From assembly GCA_030710605.1 (NCBI GenBank), contig CP092876.1, positions 59,774,252-59,838,251 on the forward strand: DNA of 64,000 nucleotides, written 5' to 3'. This stretch comes from Cordylochernes scorpioides (lineage: Eukaryota; Arthropoda; Arachnida; Pseudoscorpiones; Chernetidae). The notes beneath the pieces are model-generated. The model did not search any database and was not told the origin of the DNA. It worked only from the letters and a program-made list of their open reading frames with translations. Positions within the stretch are counted from its first letter, which is position 1; each line of letters opens with the position of its first letter. Shown in pieces: positions 19,606 through 34,600 of the stretch. Position numbers and translations under genes: made by a program.

Positions 19606-22600
19606 GTAACAACACACCTATCCTCTTTCTATTCTATATCAGGTATTTGATCTCTTTAAAAAATAATATTTTTAAAATGTTATATTTACATGAATTGATT
19701 TAATTTAGAGAGGGAGTGTTGTGTCCCAAAATAGGTAAAAAAAAAAACAACCCAAAAGCAAGCCATGTGTGATGTTTGGGCTATATAGAGCATTGCTGGC
19801 AAATTTTGTTCATCTTTAGCCTTCATATGTAATCTTTTTTGAATTTTTTTTTTATTTCAAGTTTTAATACAATAGTAGAGCACTGTAATGGACAACACCT
19901 AGTTTCAGAGCTAAAGTGTGTTTTATAGAGGTATTAGTCAGTATAATTGCCAAAGGTTTCTTTATCAAGTTGAAATGGCAAGCTTTCAAGTGGTAACTCA
20001 TCATCAGGCCAATTTGTCACATGTTATATATGTATTCTTCTTTCTTATCTTCACTCAATCATATTAGGGTATCAAGTTTGTAGAGCTTGAGACTTTTGAT
20101 GACGTCTGTCGGGGATGAGTAGAGCTCATCAATGGAAGAGCCAATACAGTCAATAACGTAGTTTGGGGTTGCATATGTGTAAATATGAAAAGTCACAATT
20201 TGGATTATAGATAAGAACTATAAGGTAATAAGACCAAGTCTAAATAAATAAATAGTGTGTAATGTTTCGGTGACAGCATTGTTACCATCATCAGACAAAA
20301 GACTAATATGTAAATTCCTTCTACACCTCTATGTATATTGTTGGTATTTGCAAAAAAATTGGCCTGATGATTGAAAGTTTTCTTTTTGACCTCAATGAGG
20401 AACCTTTTAGAATTATATTGATTGGTATAGTGTGTTTAAATGTTTGTGATTATTTAAAGAATATTTAGAGAGAGATGTCCTCTAACTTAAGAACTGCTCA
20501 ATTGGTAAAACAAATTGTTATTTTGGGGATCAAAACTCTCCTTTTGTAGAAAGGTGTGCTCTAGTGGGATAGTCCCCATATGGAGGGTCTACTGTATTGA
20601 AAATTATATTGACCAAATCATTCATTGACCAAAAATGGTAATATTGACCTAATCTCCAAATAATTAATTAATAAAAATACAGTATAACCTCGTTAATTCG
20701 ACACACCCCAATTCGACACTCGGCGATAATTCGACCATGTTCTGATGTCCCGACCTCCGGCCTATCAAATAACAAACCGTTATTCGACATATCAATAATA
20801 CGACACTTCTGATAGTTTGACCATTTTAAAATTCGAATTTCGACAGTTGAATGTTTTTTACTTACAACTTTCCGCCAAAAAGGTATTACGGCGGCGATTG
20901 GCGGGCGCCGATAGGATCGCGCACGCGCACTTTTGGTTCCTGGTTAGTTTAAGCTTCACTTTGCAGTGCCGTTGCGCAATGTCGCGAGAGTTATTTAGGC
21001 TTCGTGCGCTAATTAACAATAATATTTTATTTTTAAATTTCAGCATTAAAATATTTTAGTTATTTTAAAATTTACTAATAATTTCCTTTTAAATAAATAA
21101 ATCTATAAAATGTAGCCACAATGATTATGATAACATTTTATTTCAATATTCCATTTCTGTGTTATTATGAAAGATTTAAACACAAAATCAATAACACCTG
21201 CAGCAGCAGTGGATGACTTTAATACATTAAAATTTATTTATTAAAAGACATTTCAGAGGAAGAAAGGCATGCATGTTTTTTTCAAAATGACCATCTGGAA
21301 TACATCCTGAATAGGATTTCAGTGCAAAAACAGACATCTATAAAGGAATTTTTTAAAAGATCTTCATGATTATTTTTAAATAATATTTTAAAATTTCCTT
21401 TTTATTTACCATATTTATTTCCTTTCAACTGCTATATTTTTCAATTAGAATAAAATATTATTTAATATATTATATTTAATATTTTAATAAGGTCTGTAGA
21501 GTTAATATTTGATTATATTACTGAAAAGAAACACATTACCAGTAAATTTATTTGTTACAATTATTTATGTTTCTAAAATACAGTAAAACCCCTCTATAGT
21601 GAACCCCATTGGGACGGGACTTTTGGTTCACTATAGCCACGGTTCACTATAGCCACGGTTTGGATATTTAAATTTTTTTTTATGATATAATTAAAGGGCA
21701 TGCGCAAAAAAAAAAAGGCTACCTCTTAATATTGGCTGCTTTTTTTCCCCCTAAATTAACCTATTTCTATATATTAAAGCTGTATATTAAAATAAAAACA
21801 AAATCATGTGAAAATATTGCCTTTTTGATCAGTTCCTCAGATAATTTAATTAGTATAAATGCAACCTGCCCCCCATATGTCAAAAAAAATCCAAGAAAAG
21901 TATACCTTATATATAAAAATTAAATAAAAACTTTATTAATAATATTTTAAAAGGTATAACAATATATTTTATATAAATAAATATTATATTACAATATAGG
22001 ATACAGAGGCTTACTTGAAGAAGTCTGTTATTTTTTTCTGCTTTAACATATTCCTCAAAAATTTGGTTTCATATCTAGCAAAGAAATCTTCATTTTTTTA
22101 AATGAAGCCTAGCTTGTACTAACCACGTATACAAGGCTTCTAAAAGTGGATAATGACACTGACGATAGCTGCAATAGTTGGGATTGATTCCTCTTTGTAG
22201 CATTTTTTTTTTATAGTCTTCTTTTTTGCCCCATATCGTAGAAATGCTACTTTTGCTCATTTTCATTTTCTTCCGAAGTTCCGCTTGCGATGTACCACTC
22301 TCAATAGCTTTTATGATGGTTAATTTCTTTTCAAGTGATATCTTGGTACGAGCGACTTTTTCTTTGGCACTTCCATTATCTTTTAAAACTGGTTTTAATA
22401 ATTTAAATCATGTTTTAAGGAATTTTCCTAATGTAGAGTTAAGAAATTTAGTTTTCAATAAGGCATGAAAAATTTATAAAAGGGCGCAGTATAAAAATAG
22501 AACGTAAATAAAAACACCCAATGTCGCTAAATTCTTTGTTTTGAATTGCGATCTGTGAGCTAGAGCTCACACAAAATTTTAATTAATTTTGGAATTAAAA

Positions 22601-25600
22601 TTAGAAGTTCGTTATAAGCATGGTATTTTTGATAGAATTTAATATTTTGGGACCAAAATTGGGTTTGTTATAGCGATAGTTCGCTAGTTTGAAAAGTGAA
22701 AAATTCGTTATAACGATGGTAATTTTAATGGAATAGAATTGGGATTTTCGATGGGTTCGTTATAAGGGAAGGTTCGTTATATCCATGGTTCGTCTTAGCG
22801 GGGTTTTACTGTATATATTAATGCCATTTTGTCACTGATACTAAAAGTTAATCATGAAAATAAAATAAAAACACACAATGGTTTCAATTAATATCATAAA
22901 TTTATATTACAAGGCTATTTTAAAAAAATATTATTTTAGCGAGTTAGATGATTACCTAATCATCTGACTTTAATTCAACACTTCCTTAAATTCAACTGAA
23001 AGCTCTGATCCCTTGGGGTGTTGAATTAAAGAGGTTCGACTGTACTTCTAAAAACTTTTATCAGAATGAAATAAAAAGGAAAAAATAGATATTTCAGCTA
23101 TTGCTGTTGAACGATTAGTACTTATTTAAGCTAAAAAATAAAATCAGTGGCGGAAGATCATATATGGAGTGAAGAGGTTAAAAATTTAGTAAAACTTGAT
23201 ATTCAAATTATTGAAATGTTTGTGACATTTTTATAATCTATAATCCAAATTGTACTTTATCATGGTGCATTAAAATAGTAAGGATCACAGATTTTTCTTA
23301 CCTAGGAACATAGCAAGCTCTAAAGTGGCTGTTGTTCCCGAGGGGAGTGCGACCAATAAATGAGGTTGTCCTGATATCTGAGGGTTGTTGTAATTTCCCA
23401 GTGCCCACGTATATTCCTGAAACTTATTTGCTAATTCTAGCAAAGAGAACCCGTTGTAATTATTTCAAACCCCGTCATACAAAATTATTGCATAACCCAG
23501 GCAAAAAAAAAAGGAAGAATATTGCCAAAGAATTTCAGTTTTTGACCAAAAGTAAAGGATTAAATCTTTAAAACAGTATAGTAATAAAAGTATTCTTTGG
23601 TTTATTTGAATCAAGCAGGAGTTTACAAACCTGTTGTGGAAATATAGGCTTCTGTGACACTTTAAATGTGAGTAGGAAACACTTTTAGCATCAAATTGGA
23701 TTCATTAAAGCTATTTTAAAAAGTTTTTATTGGAAAATTTCCAGCTGAGTATACCTTACTATTTAACAAAATGCTTATGGGGAAATGTTATTTGTACTTA
23801 AAGCCTGATAATAAATATGGAACAAAAATAGTTAATACTAGAAGACTCAAGAATAGATTATGTATATAGTGTGTGTGTGTACAACTCAGAGAAAATATAC
23901 ACAATGATAATAAAATTTCAATCCTACAAGGAACTCTGCCTTTGTCAGTTCCAAGCTCGGATGAAAAAGGAAGAGGGGGAGCAGTAAAAAGCTCTCTAAA
24001 AAACCTGGGCTCAGCTGGCCCGGCTGATAGTACCCTGTAAGGGCTCCTGATCCAGGGATATAGGAGGAGCAGCATCTGTACTCCATGTTAGGAGCAGCTG
24101 GACATGGTGTCTGTTCCTCATGTCAGAGGTTACAATTTCATATTCGAGATAAGTCTGCCTGCTACTGAGTAGTGCTCCCAGTCTTAATGACAAAGGTAGA
24201 TGCATCCTACTTCACCCAGTCATAATGGTGTTCCAATCTCCCTGCTATGCTGCATTGGCCGTTGCACAGACTTGTTACCCTAATAATGATTGAGTGGAGA
24301 TATGAGAAAGAAGAAGAATCCTAGAAGGTACAACAATCTCAGCTACATTTTTTTAAATAAATGATAGAAAGTAGGGAGAGAGAAAAACACAAGGTGGTGG
24401 TTGGTCAGGTTGGGGTGGAAACAATGAAAGATAAAAGGACAACAAGATATGATAGGGATAAGAGGGAGAGAAAAAAAGGTCTGGATTGAAGGCCATATTA
24501 AGGCAACACCTGCGAGACAACAAAGGTTTCCTAAACACAAGGTAAAAAGACCAAATCCAAATAAATAAATAGTGTGTGATGTTTCAGTAACAGCGTTGTT
24601 ACTGAAACGTCATGCACTATTTATTTATTTGAATTTGGTCTTATTACCTGTTTATAATCTATAATCCAAATTGTACCTTATCGTTTCCTAAGCAATGAAC
24701 TAATGTTGAAATCACAAGATTTAGTAGTAATTATGCTAGAGGTTGGATATATAATCTGTGACTTGTCTCACTAACTGGATTCTTTACCAAACATCCAGCA
24801 CCCAAAGAATGGTGTTAACTATTTGTTGGTTTATCATATTATATACACAGTAAAACCTAGATAAAATGAACCTGGGATATAGTGAATCTTCCCTTTTAAC
24901 GAACCTGAAATATTCCATATTTTATAATACAGTGAACTATGGCTATAAGGAACCATGGCTATAGTGAACCACAGGTTCAGTCCCATTGGGGTTTGCTATA
25001 GAGGATGTTGGATCCTGTTATTTATAGATATCTAAAATCTCAATCTTTTATTTATTCAAAATGGTCCTAAACCTCACTAAATTCTATTTTTTATTGTATC
25101 ATATGAAATATATTAATACCTAAATTCAATACTTTTGAGAAAATAATTCTATTCATAATAATCAGAATTTGTTTTTTTACTACCTTGTGTTAACTGGAGT
25201 CAATCAAATATACAGTAAAACCCCGCTAATACCAACCCTGGATATAGCGAACCTTCCCTTATAACAAACCTAAGGAGATTCCCAATTCCATTCCATTGAA
25301 AATATCATTATATTGAACTTTGCGATTTTTAAAATTGCGAACTACCCCTATAACAAACCTAATTTCAAGTCCCAAATTAATAAAATTTATTTAAAATATT
25401 TGTCTTATAAAGAACTTAAAATTGTAAATGATTAATTTTTAAAATAAAAAATTTTTGAGCATGTTGAGCATGAATAGTGGATATTTATTCTGACAGATGG
25501 TGCAAGCTATCAGCAACTTTTAGTTGCATGATCAGAAGATGCCTTTTTTTTTTTTTTATCCCTAGTACACGTGGTACAGGCCATGATAATCATGGTGGGT

Positions 25601-28600
25601 AGTTAGCGACTGCTTTTTACTGTAAGCGCACCACATGTCTACACATGTGAAAGCAGTTCGACTTTGCACTTACAAATGTGCCAGAGCCCCGTTTGGTTAC
25701 TTGCACTCGCTGGTGGGGTTGGACTTTTGCAAGAATCGGGGGGCCATTGGAGCATTTTTTTTTTTTATTAAACAGAAAAAGTGTCCAATGCGGGAATCGA
25801 ACCCGGGTCTTAGTGGTCGAAAACCAAACGGTTTAACCAGCCTTCCACCGACCCCCCGCCTTTTTCTTAAAGTTAATAAGTGTTTTTTCTTCCATTTCCT
25901 CTTTCCACATATTCTTCTCAAGTCTAGATTTGGGTTTCTTTTGAACCTGTCATGCAAACCATTGATTGCTCTAAAATCACCATAGCTCATGGCATAAAAA
26001 TTAATTTTTATAGCATCAAGTGTGTTTGTAGAAACTAATATATATTGCACAAAGTTGTGTTGTGGGCCCTCCCCCATTAAAAAAAAAAAAAAAGTCAAGA
26101 ACCTGTAATAGGAAGGAAATGCGACTCATACATCCTTCCAGACATTTATCTCGCCCTTTTATTTTGTGTTTGTTTATGTGTGTATTACAGAGAAAAAAAA
26201 AAGCTTTTGATATTTGTGCAAGCTTGGGAAAATCTATATATAAATCTCATATATTTTTGGCCTCAAACCTTTTTTTTTCTTCTAATATTTAGCCAATTCT
26301 GGAATAATTTAAAAAATCAACGAACAGTTGATATTTATTCTGACAGATGGTGAAAGCCATCAGTAACTTTTAGTTGTTTGATCAGCAGATGCCTTTTTTT
26401 TTTATTTTATAGTAAGTTTGGGTAGTACACTTTGTTCTGTACACTCCAGGAACTTAAATCAATAAATATATAGTAGAAAATATTATTTTGTAAATTCATG
26501 ATAATAAGGCCAAATCTAATTAAATAAATAGTGTGTGACAGCATTGTTGCCATCTTCAGACAAAAGTGCTGAATGTGATAAGGTACAATTTGGTTATAGA
26601 TTACAAGGTAATAAGACCAAATTCAAATAAATAATTTAGCACTTTTGTCTGAAGATGGTAACAATGCTGTTACCAAAATGTCACACACTATTTATTTATT
26701 TGGATTTGGTCTTATCACAATCTAAATTTTTCCTTAAACACAAGATAATAAGACCAAATTCAAATAAATAAATGTTGTATGACGTTTCAGTAACGGTGTT
26801 GTTACCAAAATGTCCTACACTATTTATTTATTTGGATTTGATCTTATTACCTTGTGTTTATAATCTATAATCCAAATTGTGACTTATCATAATTGTGCCT
26901 TATTATTTTGTAAATTGTTTATATATGGAGAAGAGTCTTCAAAACTGATTAGCATCTAACAGGTCAATTTGGTCCTAAACATGGATTAGTCCAGTTAGAT
27001 ATATCCAGTGAGGTGATGCCCAATAATTATTTTGCTCTATCTCTCGGAAGGAAATTTATACAAAAAATTGTAAACTTTCTCTCCCTTGTCAATTTTTCTT
27101 TTTTCAAAAGTCATTATTAATATCGCTTTTATAACTTGGCAAATTCTATGGTCTCAATTCACACTTTTTGGTCCCTAGGTAAGTTATCATAGTGAAGTTT
27201 GACTGTCTTAATAAAGTGCAAGCTATCAAATAGCTTGCAGGATAGGCAGCCATGAAGTGTTCTTACAGTAGTAGCAAGTTACTGTAGTAGTTTGTGGAAG
27301 AGCATTGCTCTATGCAAATATTTATATGTAATTCTACTGTCCTAAAAGCTTATGTCCATAGTTTGCTTAAATACCATTTCTAAGATTCCACCCTTCAGTG
27401 TTGCATATAAAAGCAGAATGATCCAATACAGTATTAGAGCTCTAAAGAGGTGGCCTGGTAGGTTAAATTGGTGAAACCGCTGGGAGGGTTCACCACTGAT
27501 GAGCCAAGCCCTCCCAATATATTTTTTTTTCATCTCAGTAAGGGCAGCAGAAATTTGATTTATATGTATAAGAAACATTCACATTATGTTGTTTTCATTT
27601 GTATTATATAGATGGTGCGTTATTGCCATGTATAACTATTCTGTACTACATATGGTATGGAAATAAATTATAACAGACTTGTGCTGTACCTCATCCTGCC
27701 TCACTCGCTAGCATCACTTTGTTAGCCTTCTTATAGTCAGTTCCTCTACACTTACCTAATATCATTTGTCTAAGAGGGAATAGATAAAAAGTTAACTGTG
27801 ACGCTTTTCTTTATTGAAAAGGTAAAGGCTTGGTGAACTTTCGGACAATAATTTCCTTCAACAGGCTGAATACGAATTACAAGCTTGTATTTATATTCAG
27901 CCTGTTGAAGGATGTTATTGTCTGAAAGCTCGCTAAGTCTTTATCTTTTCAATAAAGAAAATCGTTACCTTTGGTTTTATCTCTCCTTAGAAATGATATC
28001 AGGCGCAATTTCTCCTATTGTAATAATTTGTCTAAGGAGACAGTACTCTGCTGCTCCTTGTCATTCTTGTCTGCTACCATTTAAACCATGTGCTGCAGGC
28101 TCAACTCTCTGCCCTAAATGGAGGAGCTCCTCCCAGCTATGGACAGCCCCTGGCTCCCATGCCTGAGGAGGCCCCTGGCTCTGCCCCTTCTGTAGTCAGC
28201 CTCTACCCCAACCTACGGGACTACATGGGACTGGACCTGAGTCCTGAAGCCATGGCTTCCCGGCTGCCCTCTACTGCCGTGGTGCCAGCTCAGCCTGTGA
28301 GTAGTCTAGTCAAATAACTGGTCTTCTATGTAACACAAGATTATAAAACTATTATAGACACGTATGATTCTTTTTAAACAACTTCTACTGCCCTTACTGC
28401 AATGGAAAATTAATGGGAGGGTTCACCACTGATGAGCCAGGCCCTCCTATTAATTTTTCATTGAAGTAAGGGCAGTAGAAATTGTTTAATTTTTAAAAAG
28501 AATAGTACGCGTCTATAATAGTTTCAAATTTTCATAACAGATGGCGCATTAATGCATCACAAAGTAATAAGACCAAATCCAAATAAATAATTACTGTGTG

Positions 28601-31600
28601 ACATTTCGGTAACAATTTTGTTACCATAATCATACAAAAGACTGCATTAAAAAAAAAATACAGCATGCTTTTAAATAATTACTATAATCAGGTATGTAAA
28701 CATTAGTACACAGTAACCATTTAAAAGCATGATGTGATATTTTTCTCATTCATCTTTTGTCTGATGATTTAATGCTGTTACCGAAATGTCACACTGTATT
28801 TTTGGATTTGGTCTTATCACCCCTTGTTTCTAATCTATAATTCCAATTGTACCTAATTGGTTCTTCTAAGTCTTTAGAAGGAAGGCTAAGCTAGGGAACA
28901 CAAGTGTCACTCAATAATTTAAACGAATGAACCATTCCTCTCTCAGCCTCATACATAGTTTATTCACACAGCTACATAAATAAGGAGATGTGCAAATGGA
29001 GATATATTATTTAGAAACTAGAGTATCAACCCAAGTGTGACATTTCAAGATTAATTAAACCTAAAAATGTGCCGTTGTGTAATAAAAATCAAGCAATTAC
29101 TACAATGCACTCACTATAATGCCATTAAATAACAAAATTGATGTAGTTTGGCTTTGACAACTCTGGATGAATGTGATGGTGCATTGTCATGGTGAAAAAA
29201 CACTTTTTTTTCTTCACCAAATGTGTCTCTTGTTGAAGCCATCTAGTTTTTTTTATTATTATTATTATTATTATCCCTAGTACACGTGGTACAGGCCATG
29301 ATAATCATGATGGGTAGAAGTTGGCGACTGCTTTTACTGTAAGTGTACCACATGTCCACACATGTGAAAAGCAGTTCGACTTTGCACTTACAAATGTATC
29401 AAAGCCCCATTTGGTTACTTGCACTCACTGGTGGGGTTGGACTTTTGCAAGAATTGAGGGCTATTGAAGCATTTTTATTATTTTTTTTTTATTAGAAAAA
29501 CGTGCCCAATGCGGGATTCGATCGTGGGTCGTAGCCGTTGAAAACCAATGGTTTAGACCATCCTTCCACCGACCTCCCAGTCATCTAGTAACTTGCTGCA
29601 GTATTGACCAAGGATGGTTTTCCCTTATCTAAGATGTCTGCAACACCCTTCATATTCCAAAAAAAAAAAAATTATTGCCATAACTAATCATCCAACTGGA
29701 ACCACCTTCTTTGGCACAGATTCCCATAGAGTAACTCCTTCTTGCTTGGTTTAATACTGTCGCAACTCTATTTACAAGAAAAAAAACTTTGGATCTTGCT
29801 TAAATTGCTCCGAACACTGCTTTGAACTTCTTTTGTCCACTGTGAGCAATTGTAGCATCCATCTGGTCTATAGCTTATTTATGTCCAACCTTTTTAAAAA
29901 ATATATATATGTTAAATTAAAAGATATTATTTAAAATGTTATATTAAGATATTATTTAAAATGTTATATTAAGATATTGTTTTATTTAAAAATATATATC
30001 ATAGATAAAAATATTCTGTTAAATCGGCCGCCAGAGGTCATGCTTCCCATATAAAATCACATTGTTGTTCTTCCCGGTTGGTCGGCTCAAACATGTTTGT
30101 AATTATGTAAATAATATTTTGTTTCATTTATTCTTACGCCTTAATCCAGGCAGTACTTGTACAAAATTATGTTTTTCATGTGAATTCATTCCTCAGCTCA
30201 ATAAAGAAATCTCTAATCAAGACATTATATTTTTCAAGATTATTGTTCAACCACGACTGCACCACCATAGCATAATCATCAATATGATCCAAAACAACAG
30301 AAATCTTATCTTTTTTTTTTAAATATAATATATATATATATTATTATCCCTAGTACACATGGTATAGGCCATGATAATCATGGTGGGTAGTTAGCGACTG
30401 CTTTTACTGTAAGTGCACCATATGTCTACACATGTGAAAAGCAGTTCGACTTTTGCACTTAAAATGTGCCAGAGCCCTGTTTGATTACTTGAACTCGCTG
30501 GTGGGGTTGGACTTATGTTCAAAAAAAAATTTCATATAAAATATTAAAATCCATTCCCCACACCTGCTACTTCACACACTTGGGTTTGTCAAACTCATCT
30601 TGTCATGGACTTCAATGGTTTGATTGGTAGCCACATCTACCTGGGTGATCCTCATCAATTGTTTTCATTTCTTCACAGGTTTTCTCATCCTATTGCTATA
30701 ATTTAGCCCTCCTCAGACCACTGGTGTTACTGTCCGCAACCCAATGTCAACAGCTTTGTGTCAGGGTTCACTACCTGGCCGCAAGCCACTCTCAGTGGCT
30801 TCTGTGTAAACAAGGGAGGCTGGCACCGATGTCGCGTTTACTGTAAATTACGTGGGAATCTTACTGAATCATCCTCCACTCCCTCTCACCTCGATTTTTT
30901 ACTTATTTAGCTTGCCTTTTTAAAACTTTTTTCAATGTCGTTTCTACTTCGACCGCTCGCTCCGAATCTCCATTTTTAGATGATTCTTCAATTAAGATTC
31001 TAATCTTGGAGAAGGAGTCAAAGTAAAGGGCAACGAGTTTCTTTTATTTGTGCGGTATAATCAGCAAGCTTTCTGACTATGACGTCCTTCTACAGGCTAC
31101 TATCATTGTTCGTGGCATGAATGTTCAGTAAAAGATACTAAGAAGCACTTTGCCACTTGTCTTGAATTAGTTTATTATCTTTGGGTTTTAGATTTATGAG
31201 TAGCTACCACATGAATTTTATTTAGATTACATGAATTGACTTAGATTTTGATACTAGTGGTAGAGAGAGAGAGAGAAAACAAAAAACTATTAATTAACCA
31301 AAACTAGAAATTTACATACATGTTGATTGCTTTAAAATTTACATATTAAAGATTTATATTGTACAATTGAATTTAGAATATTTTGGCTTAATTTTCATAT
31401 ATAAAATTGAATTTAAGGAAATTATTAACTATAGGATCCAACATACTCCCCCGGCTGGGAAGAGATGACCAGAAAATAAAAAATAAAAAAAATAAATAAA
31501 AATAAAAAAAGAGTTCCAATAGTATAGATGCTGGACTAATTGATTCCGACTATGTAGCTAAGATTACAATTCTCATTGTTTGAAAGGCAATGGAATCAGC

Positions 31601-34600
31601 TTTGTAATGGGTCTCTTGAAGACTCCTTTTGAAGTCTTTATCTGGACTACCCGGACATTCTTGTCCTCTCCTGGAAATATCTCCTGAATCCTAGCCAAAG
31701 GCCAGTGAAGTGGAGATATTTGAGCCTCTTTGAGGTAAACTAGTTGACCTAATTGGATATTGTCTTGTTTGATTCGCCATTTACCACGGCCTTGGAGGTT
31801 GCTCAGATATTCCTTGGGCCATCTTGACCAGAATGAGTTTTTTAGTTTTTGAATCAGCTTCCATCTTTGAGTATCCGATTGAGGTGAATCTTGGATGAGA
31901 TTTTCAGATTCGTTGGCCAGTTCTCTTTCGGGAACTGCTGGATTATCAGACTCTGCAGCTGCAAAGTCGGATTCAATAGGATCTTCCCAAGGTTTTGATT
32001 CAGCCTTTATGCATGAGCCTTGTTCGGTCGATTCCTCTAAATGTTCTTTGGAGAGTTGTCGACTTTCTGCCGCCTTCTCAAAATCTTCCAGATTGACTGC
32101 CTTTTCTAAAGCTTCGGGTCTTAAGACTTCTTTCTTCAAGATTTCTGGCCATTCTATATATGCCGATGAACTGTAATTTTCATCGTCGTCTTCAGATTCC
32201 TTGACGTCTTCTAAGCATAGAGAATCGATGGGTTTCCAACGGGATAATTTAGCCTTTTCACCGCTCTGTAGATAATCCTTTGTTGATGTATCCACAATTT
32301 CAACAGGTACAACTTTCTCTTTGCTTGACGATTCATTAGCTTCTGTATAAACATTGATTATGCCACTGGTAGCCTCTTTAGGTCGATTAAGATCAGCTTC
32401 AACTACATTGAGGTGAGCTGAGTCATCATGGCACAGTTCTTGCTTATCCAGAGCTTCTACACTGACCACTGGTTCTTTCGAATATTTGCCTTCCGATTTA
32501 TCAATAACCGAAACTTCAGAGATTTCAATCTTTGGAGTCCCGATATCTTTGTTAGACTCTTCGTCTTCAATGACAAAAGTGGTTTCTAAAATTGAAGAAT
32601 CTTCTTGATTCTCATCAATAGCCTCAGGAATGTCGGCATTCTCAGTTAAGAGATTTTTGATAAGTGATTCCTGGCGTGGGGATTTTGGTTGTAAGAGAGG
32701 GAATTTTTGATTTTCATTTAAATAGGAATACTTGAGTCTACCTCCAACTCTTAGAAGTCCTTGAGTGTCTAAAAAGGGATTTAGAGAAGTTAGCTTGTTG
32801 GACAGAGGTAGTTGCTTGTTTGACTTCAGTAATTTTATTTCCGTGCAGAATTCAACTTGCTGGATTGATTTGACTAAGACTTGAATTGCCTTTGTTAATT
32901 CTCTTGTTGTCAAAGGTCCTTTCTGACGAATTGGATCAAAGAGGAGGCAATTGTAGTAGAATCTCCAACACCAAGCTGTTATTCGGATCAATTTGGTCAT
33001 TGTGGAATACCTTTCAATGAATTCTAGATTTAACATAGTTTCTGAATTTTGAATTAAGGTTGTTTGATCCAACACTTGACCCTCACCGACTTCTTCTTGA
33101 ATGATATTGAGATTTACTTGGGTTGGTGAAGAAGGAATATATCGAACATTATTTTCTTGAAGCCAAATAGGACCCCGCCACCAAATTCTATGATTGACCA
33201 AGTCTTGAGGCATGATTCCTCTTGATGCGCAATCAGCTGGACTATCTTGACTGGATACATGGAACCAATCAGTGATTTGAGTCAAATTTTGAATTGACGA
33301 CACTCTGTTCGAAACAAAGGCCTTCCATCTGCTGGCATCTGATCTTATCCAATCTATGCAGATTTGTGAATCAATCCACAAAAAGGTTTTGTCAGGTTGA
33401 AAAGGAAATGATTCAAGAATGACTTGATTCAGTTGAGCCAAAAGCAATGCTGCACTTAGTTCAAGTCTTGGAATTGTAATGGTCTTTAATGGTGCAACCT
33501 TAGTTTTTGAGGTTATCAGATTGATTTTGATCTTTTGAATTTTGAATCTAGTTTTCAAGTAAAAAACTGCTGAATAAGCATTAAGGGATGCATCACAAAA
33601 TCCATGTAGTTGTAATTCTTCTATTTCAGAAGATGAACTGTTCAGGTATCTTGGTATTTTGATTTCCTTTAGGCACGATAGTTGAGTTTGGAATTTATTC
33701 CAATTTGACTTTATATCTGATTCAATTGGTTCATCCCATGAAGTTCTCTCAGCAGGAAGTTGACGTTTTCGCCTATAATAGGGTGGTGGCTTTATCTTAG
33801 GAATAATCGAAGTTTCTTTCTTAGATGAGAGTGGTTCACTTGACTGAGAAGCGAGAGGTTGTTCTGGAGTGGATGGTTGACTTGATTCAGAAGGAAGTAA
33901 TTGGTTTTGTTTAGAAGTAATTTGTGGAGTTAACTTGGAGATACGTGACCTTTTAGATTTACTTGGAATTTCTTCAGATTTACTTGGATTATCTTCGGAT
34001 CTACTTAGATTTTCTTCAGATTTACTTGAATTATCTTCAGATTTACTTGGATTTTCCTGTAGCCCTTTTTCCAATGCTTGAGATCTTGAATCACCTAAAT
34101 TGGGTGTTGATTTAAAAGGGAGATTGACTGAATATCTGCCCTCAATGTCTCTTTTGAGGTTTGACTTGAATAATATCTCACAGGCATTCTTTGTACCCAA
34201 CTGGGCCTTAGAAATTGGGACATCTTCAAGTTCCCAGAATTTTCTTATGCTGGAATCAAGTTCAGTGGTACAGTGGTTGATTACCGAAGTATTCGACTTA
34301 ATAGTTGAATGGATTCTCCCAGAAACAAGCCAACCTAACTTGGTATTAAGTGCTATAGGATGGTGCTTTAAATCTGTTTTATGACCTAGAATTATTTCTA
34401 CAAAGGTATCTGCACCCAAAATTAGGTCTATGGGCTTGGTGACATAGAATTCTGGGTCTGCCAAGAGCAAATTTTCTAAATGAGGAAAGTCTGCTGACTG
34501 AATTTGGAAGTTTGGAAGGTCTGCAGTTACCCTCCCAACCACAAATGCTCTGGCAGAAAATAATTGATCATTATGATGTGGGGTGAACTCTATTTCAACC

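Larger units (their letters stand above)
20680..23042 (+). mobile_element. Tigger copy with deleted transposase and a nested pogo-type element
   Basis: The left end (cagtataacctcgttaattc) and right end (gaattaaagaggttcgactg) match the Tigger at 2245-5443 in the opposite orientation, with TA at both sides. The transposase is reduced to a C-terminal relic. A second, different pogo-type element has inserted at 21581-22811. Confidence 0.9.

Noticed and set aside
23788..24205. Overlapping minus-strand ORFs of 64-95 codons
   Set aside because: No recognisable domain, mutually overlapping frames; possibly an old retroelement fragment but not a gene.
25635..26098. ORFs of 116 and 133 codons on opposite strands
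   Set aside because: Both are read through the SINE copy; the frames belong to a non-coding repeat.
30062..30322. 86-codon ORF
   Set aside because: Lies within interspersed repeat G and shows no protein features; copy 1 of the repeat does not keep the frame.
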